Assembly (NCBI GenBank): GCA_003489165.1 | Contig: DNJG01000105.1 | Location: 24,933-30,776, forward strand | Direction: 5' to 3' | DNA from: Nitrospinota bacterium | Lineage (GTDB): Bacteria > Nitrospinota > Nitrospinia > UBA9942 | DNA: 5,844 nucleotides | Part shown: in pieces, positions 1 through 4,980 of the stretch | Layout: the number at the start of each line of letters is the position of its first letter | Numbering within the stretch: position 1 is the first letter of the stretch | Position numbers and translations under genes: made by a program | The notes under the pieces: model-generated | Told to the model about the DNA's origin: nothing | Database searches by the model: none | The model's input: only the letters and a program-made list of their open reading frames with translations

Positions 1-1843
1 AAAACCCCACTCGCATTTTTGCTTTTTCATCAAAATTACTTTTTACCTCTGCATTACAGGCATTAATCAGGTCTTCCAACACGATTTTATCCCCTCTCCT
101 TGCTGCCCTTGTTGCCGCATTTTGCACGACCACAGATATCTGCCCCCCTGACAGGTCATAATACTCTGCCAAATATGATAAATCCACATCATCTGCTAAC
201 GGAACTTTATCAGGTATATGAACCTGCCAGAGCTTAAATCTTTCTTCAGCCTCAGGTCTCCTGAATTCTATCTTATGATGGAATCTTCTTGAAAAGGCGC
301 TATCCATATTTTCCATAAGGTTTGTAGTGGCGATGAGAATACCATCAAACCTCTCCAATTGCTCAAGAAATATATTTTGCATCTGATTATACATATTGTC
401 TGTTGCCCTTTCAGCATTTATCCTTCTATGTAAAAACTGGTCAGCCTCATTAAATAGAAGCACAGGAGGGTTTTTCATGCCCTTTGATATTTCTCTAAAT
501 TCATCAAATATTTTTTTCACATTCTTTTCACTGTCACCCACAAATGAATCCAAAATTTTAGAACAATCAAAGGTAATGATATTTCTCTTGAGCTTATATG
601 CAATTGCATTTGCAGCAAGGGTCTTTCCTGTTCCCGGAGGACCGTAGAACAGCATAATTGACGATTGCTTTGCCTTTCTGCTTTTCCCTGTTTTTACATG
701 GAGCTGATGATTTTTAATCCCCCACTCTTGCAGGAGGTTTGATGTATTGCCCTTTACCTTTTCAATTGCAATGTATAATTCTTCCATAGTTTTGGGATGA
801 AGGATAACATTATCAAGGGATACGCATGGTTTTACAAGCTCATAAAGGCTGTCATTTTTGAGTTTTCCTCTTTTCTGCTTCCGCTCTTTTTTATCGCCGA
901 GGAGTTTTGTTTTTAACTTCTCATTCAGCTTTATAGTAACTGCCCTTCTGCTTCTGAATATATGCCTCTCTGATTCTGTTTCTATAATTTTTTTCTTAAA
1001 TAACTTCGTATCTTCTTTTAAAAGTATCCTGTCAGTTAATTTTTCATAAGGGGTCTGGCTTATGACACTAAGTATATCTTCAATGTCATAAGAATTTTCC
1101 CAAACTATATTTTCACCCAGCAGGGCGATTATAATTAACTCCTCTTTCCTTGTTAGATTTTCCTTCTTTTTTAATTTTACGAGAGGGAATGTTTCATCAG
1201 TTTTGCTGAGTTTGTCTTCAATTCTTATTTCCAATTCATTCAGTTTTTCAGCTAAATTATTATAGGCAGGCATATCCTTCTTTTTCCTTGAACCTTTTGA
1301 ATCATTTAATTCTTTCACCTCTTTTAAAATTGTTATCCTTTCAAAGTGGTCGCATAGATATTCAAAGTTATCCCTATATGGTTCTACTGTGTTATGGCTT
1401 GTCTCTTTTTTATCATCAAACTTATACAGCCTGTCCAGAAATTTGTCGGAAAGACGAAGATTTGAGTGGATTAATCCTATGCCATCTGTATTCTCAGAAC
1501 GATTGCCTCCAACTTCCAATATCCCGGATTTAGTTAATCTTGAAAGCCGCTTAATTTCCATTAAGGCAATCTTCTTGTCCTTTTCTACTGACTTTATAAT
1601 ATCAAAGGCTTTCATATCCTCCTTACCATCTAAAAATTTTTTAAACAGAACTGCAATAATTTTGATGTCCTTATCTTCAAGGGTATAATCTTTAAGAAGG
1701 GGGCTTGCTGAAAGCTCTGATAGATTTACCTGCAATCTGTTTTGCATAGAAGACCCGTCAGAACGGCTGTTTTTTAAACCCTTATTTGCAATCTCCAGCA
1801 AAAGCTCTATCTCATTTTCTTTTGTAATCGTCTGCTCTGGCAT
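1..1843 (-). CDS. AAA+ ATPase with N-terminal winged-helix-like region, C-terminus cut by the window edge
   Basis: An open frame of 614 codons runs from ATG 1841-1843 to the left edge without a stop, so the C-terminus is missing. The start is preceded by a strong Shine-Dalgarno site. The AAA module starts near residue 385: Walker A GPPGTGKT at 401-408, a pore-loop-like FVG at 434-436, Walker B LLFNEAD at 462-468, sensor 1 Asn508 in IATTN, the arginine pair 519-520 in SRRF, then LSGGQ in the lid region. These features point to the classic FtsH/p97-like AAA clade, with ATP hydrolysis used to remodel or unfold a partner. Walker B has Asn465 where most AAA proteins have Asp; the catalytic Glu466 is kept. 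The first 380 residues are charged and mostly helical, with stretches resembling winged helices at about 55-112 and 228-300 (inference from pattern only). There is no signal peptide or membrane segment. Substrate and pathway are unknown; proximity to hydrogenase genes is weak evidence of a link. ATPases of this general build also occur with contractile injection systems, but nothing here shows that. Confidence 0.88.
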   Translation of the reverse strand, partial: MPEQTITKENEIELLLEIANKGLKNSRSDGSSMQNRLQVNLSELSASPLLKDYTLEDKDIKIIAVLFKKFLDGKEDMKAFDIIKSVEKDKKIALMEIKRLSRLTKSGILEVGGNRSENTDGIGLIHSNLRLSDKFLDRLYKFDDKKETSHNTVEPYRDNFEYLCDHFERITILKEVKELNDSKGSRKKKDMPAYNNLAEKLNELEIRIEDKLSKTDETFPLVKLKKKENLTRKEELIIIALLGENIVWENSYDIEDILSVISQTPYEKLTDRILLKEDTKLFKKKIIETESERHIFRSRRAVTIKLNEKLKTKLLGDKKERKQKRGKLKNDSLYELVKPCVSLDNVILHPKTMEELYIAIEKVKGNTSNLLQEWGIKNHQLHVKTGKSRKAKQSSIMLFYGPPGTGKTLAANAIAYKLKRNIITFDCSKILDSFVGDSEKNVKKIFDEFREISKGMKNPPVLLFNEADQFLHRRINAERATDNMYNQMQNIFLEQLERFDGILIATTNLMENMDSAFSRRFHHKIEFRRPEAEERFKLWQVHIPDKVPLADDVDLSYLAEYYDLSGGQISVVVQNAATRAARRGDKIVLEDLINACNAEVKSNFDEKAKMRVGF

Positions 1844-1849
1844 AATAAT

Positions 1850-1856
1850 CACCTCC
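1850..1856 (-). promoter_or_regulatory. Ribosome binding site of the AAA+ ATPase gene
   Basis: On the minus strand GGAGGTG lies 6 nt upstream of the ATG at 1841-1843. It is a near-perfect Shine-Dalgarno match with good spacing and supports this start codon. Confidence 0.8.
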
Positions 1857-1937
1857 ATTATTATTTGGTTTTTCAAAAAGGAAGATAGATTCTAAAATAT
1901 CCCCTTCAAGTCTTGCGAATATATTATTAAATTATTT

Positions 1938-1966
1938 ATGATTATTTTAGCAAGGGTAGATGACAA
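1938..1966 (-). promoter_or_regulatory. Candidate sigma70 promoter for the AAA+ ATPase gene
   Basis: On the minus strand TTGTCA (1961-1966, 5/6 to the -35 consensus) is followed after 17 bp by AATCAT (1938-1943, 4/6 to the -10 consensus). It lies in the 220-bp gap between hypB and the ATPase gene and would leave a leader of roughly 90 nt. In such AT-rich DNA a match of this quality can occur by chance. The rest of the gap (1844-2063) shows no gene and no clear hairpin with a U-run, so read-through from hypB remains possible. Confidence 0.28.
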
Positions 1967-2063
1967 AGGTTAGTCAGTTTACTTCTTTTGGGTATAACAG
2001 AGGAGTTGATTTTCAGGGGATATCTTTAAAAAGAGATTATTGCATTATATTTCCTTTCACCCG

Positions 2064-2708
2064 TCAATTAGACAAGCTCACGATGTAATTGCACCATTCG
2101 TCAAACCCTTCTCCACTCCTGCATGAGACCTCAAATATATTCAAATCGGGGTTTATCTCAAGAGATTCTTTTTTAATTTTGTCTATACTGCAGTCTGTGT
2201 ACGGGAGGAGGTCAGTCTTATTTATAATTAAAATCTTTGCTTCTCTGAATATGCCGGGATATTTTTTAGGCTTATCATCACCCTCTGTTACACTTAACAC
2301 AACAGCCTTTATATCTTCTCCGAGATTGAAGTTTGCAGGGCATACGAGGTTCCCAACATTTTCTATAAAGAGAATATCAAGACCATTCAGAGGAAAATTC
2401 TGCAGGGCTGTCCTTACCATATTACTGTCAAGATGGCAGGCGCCATTTGTATTTATCTGGATGACCCTTGCACCTGTCTTCTCAATCCTTTCAGCATCCC
2501 TTGTTGTTGCAATATCTCCCTCTATTACTCCTATGGAAATTTTGCTGTTAAGTGTTTTTATTGTTCTTTCCAGTAAGGATGTCTTTCCCGCACCCGGTGA
2601 ACTAATTAAATTTATGACGAATAACTTATTTTCTTTGAAGAGTTGACGGTTCTTCTCTGCTATGCTGTCATTAGCCTTCAAAATATTTGATACTACCTTG
2701 ATTTTCAT
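2064..2708 (-). CDS. hypB: Hydrogenase nickel incorporation GTPase HypB
   Basis: A SIMIBI-class GTPase of 214 residues that, with HypA, supplies nickel to the large-subunit precursor in the cytoplasm. The P-loop SSPGAGKT is at residues 36-43 and the guanine-specificity motif NKTD at 162-165. Switch and metal-site residues of the G domain are present: EGDIATTRDA at 63-72, Cys91-His92 in NGACHLD, and Cys123 in NVGNLVCPA. By analogy with characterised HypB proteins, Cys91, His92 and Cys123 form the nickel/zinc site at the dimer interface. The N-terminus is short, without the His-rich stretch or the CxxCGC nickel site of some homologues, so it is a G-domain-only form that probably lacks nickel storage. 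It starts 15 bp after the hypA stop, with only a weak Shine-Dalgarno site (AGG), so translation may be coupled to hypA. It is the last recognisable hyp gene in the window. Confidence 0.96.
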   Translation of the reverse strand: MKIKVVSNILKANDSIAEKNRQLFKENKLFVINLISSPGAGKTSLLERTIKTLNSKISIGVIEGDIATTRDAERIEKTGARVIQINTNGACHLDSNMVRTALQNFPLNGLDILFIENVGNLVCPANFNLGEDIKAVVLSVTEGDDKPKKYPGIFREAKILIINKTDLLPYTDCSIDKIKKESLEINPDLNIFEVSCRSGEGFDEWCNYIVSLSN

Positions 2709-2723
2709 AGTGAGCCTGCCGAA

Positions 2724-3065
2724 CTACTCCACCTCAAGTTCATCTACAAACAGTTCCCTGCCGCTAATTATCTCAATATCAGTATTATTGCAGGTATTGC
2801 ATTTGAAAATATAATTACTAATCTGGAAATTATTACCGCAGTTTTTACACCTTCCTGTCAGAGGGACATGGTCTATTAATAGTTCTGCGTCTCTGGCAAT
2901 GGTGTTACTTTTCAATGCCTCAAAACAAAAAGTTATAGAGTCTGCCACCACACCTGACATCTCTCCGATCTTTAGCCATACTTTTATAATCTTGGCGGCA
3001 TTATTTTTTCTTGCCTCCGACTCTGCTATTTCAAGTATATTCTGAACTATTGATAGTTCGTGCAT
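2724..3065 (-). CDS. hypA: Hydrogenase nickel chaperone HypA
   Basis: A 113-residue nickel metallochaperone, the usual length for the family. It begins MHELS, in which His2 and Glu3 are the nickel-binding residues known for HypA. The zinc domain has Cys73-x2-Cys76 and Cys89-x2-Cys92, a complete four-cysteine site with a 12-residue gap. GEMSGV near residues 34-39 and the SITFCFEAL segment after it are typical of the family. HypA takes nickel from, or together with, HypB and docks on the large-subunit precursor. The gene lies 32 bp after hypC and 15 bp before hypB in one apparent transcript. The region before the ATG has GGGAG only 1 nt from the start and a GCGGGA further up, neither ideal, but the conserved MHE start fixes the N-terminus. 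Confidence 0.96.
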   Translation of the reverse strand: MHELSIVQNILEIAESEARKNNAAKIIKVWLKIGEMSGVVADSITFCFEALKSNTIARDAELLIDHVPLTGRCKNCGNNFQISNYIFKCNTCNNTDIEIISGRELFVDELEVE

Positions 3066-3097
3066 ACTCCCAATCCCGCTTTAGCTGGATTTTACTA

Positions 3098-3328
3098 TTA
3101 GCACAGGTTATCAGTTTTATCTACCATTTCTCTCAAGAGTGACAGTGTCTTTTCTGCCTCAGCCTCATCAAGTTTCTGAATGGCTGAACCTGCATGAACA
3201 ATTACATAATCCCCTAACTTTATATCATCAAGCAGCATGAGGTTTATCTTCCTTTTTACTCCGCCAACCTCTGCTGTTCCAAGATATCCATTTATTTCAA
3301 TAACCTTCATCGGGACTGCTAAGCACAT
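3098..3328 (-). CDS. hypC: Hydrogenase assembly chaperone HypC
   Basis: A 76-residue HypC/HupF-family chaperone beginning MCLAVP. After removal of Met1 the conserved Cys2 becomes N-terminal; in the family it binds the iron intermediate with HypD and contacts the large-subunit precursor. A small beta-barrel core is followed by the conserved HAG at 45-47 and a charged C-terminal helix; there is an unusual final Cys76. The start is certain from the motif, but no Shine-Dalgarno site can be seen: the 23 bp between the hyaD stop and this ATG are largely octamer-repeat sequence (see the repeat at 3332-3419). Translation may therefore depend on coupling with hyaD or be affected by RNA folding (inference). 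HypD, its usual partner, is not in the window. Confidence 0.96.
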   Translation of the reverse strand: MCLAVPMKVIEINGYLGTAEVGGVKRKINLMLLDDIKLGDYVIVHAGSAIQKLDEAEAEKTLSLLREMVDKTDNLC

Positions 3329-3331
3329 AAA

Positions 3332-3419
3332 TAAGTTTAGGAGTTATAGAGTTAAGGGGTTGTGGAGTTTTTAACGCTTTGACTCCCTAACTCCTTAACT
3401 TCTAAACTCTTTACCTCTT
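3332..3419. repeat. Inverted array of degenerate 8-bp repeats across the hyaD 3' end and hypC leader
   Basis: Read on the plus strand in steps of eight, 3332-3371 gives five units (TAAGTTTA, GGAGTTAT, AGAGTTAA, GGGGTTGT, GGAGTTTT) and 3372-3419 gives six (TAACGCTT, TGACTCCC, TAACTCCT, TAACTTCT, AAACTCTT, TACCTCTT). The second consensus, TAACTCCT, is the reverse complement of the first, AGGAGTTA. The arms 3334-3357 and 3385-3408 pair at 20 of 24 positions around a 27-nt centre. Most of the array lies inside hyaD and encodes its last 20 or so residues including the stop; the rest fills the leader of hypC. The period of 8 is not a multiple of 3, so the peptide itself is not repetitive. Function is unknown. 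Confidence 0.85.
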
Positions 3420-3870
3420 CTATTACCAGATTAATCATATCTGGAATTTTATTCTCAATTTCAGGTGTAAGTTCAGTTCCCCAATTACTGCAATCTTTTG
3501 GCTGAATGGCTATTATTGTTGTATCAGGAATTTTGCCAAGCATTTTTTTTAAGGTAAGTGTTTCTAAAATACCTATCTGGTGAGGAGAGAATTTCTTTGA
3601 GATGCTTGATGGCATATCTTCAAATTTAAAGCGATATATAGAGCCCGGCTCATCATTCCCTTGAACTGCATCCACTATAATAAGATGTTCTGCGCCTTCT
3701 AATAAATCAATCAGTCCAAAGCCTGCGGTTCCGCCATCTATAAGTTCAATATTAGAAGGGAATTTGTAATCCCTCTTTAACCTCTCAATAACCTTAACTC
3801 CTACCCCTTCATCTTTTAGGAGAATATTGCCTATACCGAGTATAAGTATCTTTGGAACAGAATTTGTCAT
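3352..3870 (-). CDS. hyaD: [NiFe]-hydrogenase maturation endopeptidase, HyaD/HybD type
   Basis: A 172-residue protease of the HybD family (M52), which cuts the C-terminal peptide from the large subunit after nickel has been inserted. The N-terminal motif GIGNILLKDEGVG is at residues 12-24, with Glu21; Asp67 in IIVDAV and His97 in SPHQIG complete the three residues known to bind nickel in HybD. The likely substrate is the large subunit at 4981-5844, which has a 15-residue tail after its CxxCxxH motif. The start overlaps the stop of the upstream small gene as ATGA, suggesting translational coupling. The last 20 or so residues (VKSLEVKELGSQSVKNSTTP) come from the octamer array and look like a late-acquired, probably disordered tail beyond the conserved fold. 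Confidence 0.95.
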   Translation of the reverse strand: MTNSVPKILILGIGNILLKDEGVGVKVIERLKRDYKFPSNIELIDGGTAGFGLIDLLEGAEHLIIVDAVQGNDEPGSIYRFKFEDMPSSISKKFSPHQIGILETLTLKKMLGKIPDTTIIAIQPKDCSNWGTELTPEIENKIPDMINLVIEEVKSLEVKELGSQSVKNSTTP

Positions 3871-4145
3871 TTTGCTTCTTTGTTTTTTGCCACTTCTTTC
3901 ATTGAGGTCTTGAAAATATCTTCGGCGAGTTTTCTTTTTCTCTCATCCTCTCTCTTTAAATCGTCAAAGTTGGTTGAGAGGATTCTCTCCTTGTCTTTTT
4001 TAACCTTTATAAAGGCATCTGTGAACCTATCTCCTGTTGATTGCTCTCCTATCGGTTTGCGTGCCTCAATGACTTTGCCGCTTATCCTGTCAACGACAAG
4101 GATTACTCCACAGTCGGGGCATGTAATTTTTAGCTCTTTATCCAT
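3867..4145 (-). CDS. Small CxxC protein of unknown function in the hydrogenase operon
   Basis: A 92-residue protein that I cannot assign to a named family. It opens with MDKELKITCPDCG; Cys9 and Cys12 are its only cysteines, which looks like one half of a zinc ribbon, so metal binding would need a second chain or a partner. A short beta-like stretch (ILVVDRISGKVIEARKP, about 15-31) follows, then EQSTGDRFTDAF and a highly charged Lys/Glu-rich C-terminus (about 45-92) likely to be helical or coiled-coil. There is no signal peptide or membrane segment, so it should be cytoplasmic. It lies between the structural genes and hyaD, overlaps hyaD by 4 bp, and is the first gene after the promoter at 4257-4285. 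This suggests a role in maturation or regulation of the hydrogenase (inference). No Shine-Dalgarno site is visible before the ATG, which follows an AT-rich leader. Confidence 0.8.
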   Translation of the reverse strand: MDKELKITCPDCGVILVVDRISGKVIEARKPIGEQSTGDRFTDAFIKVKKDKERILSTNFDDLKREDERKRKLAEDIFKTSMKEVAKNKEAK

Positions 4146-4160
4146 GTATAGAAATTATAA

Positions 4161-4235
4161 ATTGTTTCATGGTTTCATTGCTTCATTGTTAGAATCTTTC
4201 AGTGAAACAATGGAACAATAAAACAATAGAGCAAT
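4161..4235. repeat. Inverted array of degenerate 8-bp repeats in the leader of the maturation genes
   Basis: On the plus strand 4161-4200 reads as five octamers: ATTGTTTC, ATGGTTTC, ATTGCTTC, ATTGTTAG, AATCTTTC. After AGT, 4204-4235 reads as four: GAAACAAT, GGAACAAT, AAAACAAT, AGAGCAAT. GAAACAAT is the exact reverse complement of ATTGTTTC, so each left unit can pair with any right unit. In straight register 4161-4192 pairs with 4204-4235 at 23 of 32 positions around an 11-nt loop. The array lies wholly between genes, downstream of the promoter at 4257-4285, and should be transcribed in the 5' leader of the small CxxC gene. It has the same layout as the array at 3332-3419 but a different unit. 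Confidence 0.88.
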
Positions 4236-4256
4236 TATGATTTTTATTCTGATTGG

Positions 4257-4285
4257 AGTATAGACTTTGCAGGGAAGGTTGTCAA
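4257..4285 (-). promoter_or_regulatory. Strong sigma70-type promoter for the maturation gene block
   Basis: On the minus strand a perfect -35 box TTGACA (4280-4285) is followed after exactly 17 bp by TATACT (4257-4262, 5/6 to the -10 consensus). Transcription would begin near 4250 and give a leader of about 105 nt to the ATG at 4145, containing the whole octamer array. It lies in the gap after hyaC, so the maturation genes (small CxxC gene, hyaD, hypC, hypA, hypB) could be expressed independently of the structural genes. Inverted 6-bp arms CAGGGA (4270-4275) and TCCCTG (4299-4304) surround the -35 box and could be an operator, but that is weak. Confidence 0.68.
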
Positions 4286-4320
4286 GTTAGATAGCAGCTC
4301 CCTGTCATTAGATATACAAG

Positions 4321-4356
4321 GGGTATAAACTATTTTACCTGTTTCAACTTATACCC
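4321..4356 (-). other. Hairpin spanning the hyaC stop codon
   Basis: Perfect 8-bp inverted arms GGGTATAA (4321-4328) and TTATACCC (4349-4356) are separated by 20 nt that contain the hyaC stop codon. In the transcript this could fold as a hairpin at the 3' end of the structural genes. No run of U follows, so it is not a standard intrinsic terminator; it may protect or mark the end of the hydrogenase mRNA (inference). Confidence 0.4.
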
Positions 4357-4968
4357 TGTGAAGATAGACAGGAGGGTATTATCTTTGTCTGTCAGTCCCT
4401 TTAAAAAGACCATATAAATATGGACCGGCACTGTAATTATAAATATCCACATTATTGCAAAATGAACAAGGCGGGTTATCGGCATACCTCCGAGGAGATT
4501 ATTGACCCAGCCAAAGGTTTCCTTTGAATCCCAGATGCCGAAGATATTTCCACTATAAATAGCAAAGCCTGTCAGTGTTTCAGTTATCAATAGCAGACCC
4601 CAGAAAAAATATGTAAGAGCCTGCAATGGATTGAACTTGCCGTATTCCTCATGTGTATCTTTTAAAAATAGATAATAGGCAAATATATCAGGGATGGATT
4701 TAATTTTATTCCAAGTTGGCAGGTATTCCCATATATCTCTGTCAAAATAGAGCTGGGCGATGAAGCTGAGAATAATTATATACATTGAGATAAAGTGAAA
4801 GAATCTCATCAGGTTCATCAACTGACTATCTTCTCCACCGCTTATAAATGGCCAGTAGATATAATAGCCTGTGAAAATAAGAGTAAATATGGAAATGGCT
4901 CTTACCAAGTGGTTTATTCTGTAAACGAGATTCCACTCGTAAATTTTTTCATAATGTAAATCAGCCAT
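4330..4968 (-). CDS. hyaC: [NiFe]-hydrogenase cytochrome b subunit, HyaC type
   Basis: A 212-residue integral membrane dihaem cytochrome b that takes electrons from the hydrogenase small subunit and passes them to quinone. Four membrane helices can be seen at about 21-41, 55-75, 117-138 and 167-189. Candidate haem ligands sit in the expected helices: His20 (YRINHLVRA), His58 (RFFHF), His169 (RLVHF) and His183 (VPVHIY). YEWNLVYRINH near the N-terminus and the loop NPLQALTYF before helix three are typical of the family, and the length is slightly below the usual 220-240. The gene begins 12 bp after the large-subunit stop with a strong ribosome site, so it is co-transcribed with the structural genes. 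HyaC is the name used for hydrogenase 1 of E. coli; HupC/HydC are equivalent names. Confidence 0.93.
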   Translation of the reverse strand: MADLHYEKIYEWNLVYRINHLVRAISIFTLIFTGYYIYWPFISGGEDSQLMNLMRFFHFISMYIIILSFIAQLYFDRDIWEYLPTWNKIKSIPDIFAYYLFLKDTHEEYGKFNPLQALTYFFWGLLLITETLTGFAIYSGNIFGIWDSKETFGWVNNLLGGMPITRLVHFAIMWIFIITVPVHIYMVFLKGLTDKDNTLLSIFTGYKLKQVK

Positions 4969-4973
4969 TATCC

Positions 4974-4980
4974 CACCTCC
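4974..4980 (-). promoter_or_regulatory. Ribosome binding site of the cytochrome b gene
   Basis: On the minus strand GGAGGTG lies 5 nt upstream of the hyaC ATG (4966-4968) and directly follows the large-subunit stop codon. It fixes the start and shows that hyaC is translated on its own rather than only by coupling. Confidence 0.8.

Noticed and set aside
858..1688. Several plus-strand frames of 60-100 codons in the left part
   Set aside because: All are antisense to the ATPase gene, which is open over its whole length with intact motifs.
1897..2024. ATATCCCC (1898-1905) and GGGGATAT (2017-2024) as an inverted repeat in the hypB-ATPase gap
   Set aside because: Eight bases over 110 bp apart in AT-rich DNA, with no further pairing; not distinguishable from chance.
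2047..2066. TTGACG and TATAAT on the minus strand at the end of hypB as a promoter
   Set aside because: The boxes are only 12 bp apart, too close for sigma70 recognition.
2089..2646. A 185-codon plus-strand frame
   Set aside because: It lies opposite hypB, which has all its GTPase motifs, and its translation shows no recognisable domain; it is a shadow.
4154..4159. TATAAT on the minus strand just upstream of the small CxxC gene, hinting at a leaderless transcript
   Set aside because: There is no -35 match at 16-18 bp, and the region is AT-rich; the promoter at 4257-4285 is far better.
4161..4235. CRISPR array or intrinsic terminator
   Set aside because: Units are 8 bp, contiguous and degenerate without spacers, and the inverted arms are AT-rich with no U-run after them.
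4270..4304. Inverted 6-bp arms CAGGGA/TCCCTG around the -35 box as an operator
   Set aside because: The arms are short and 23 bp apart, so chance is likely; mentioned only within the promoter entry.
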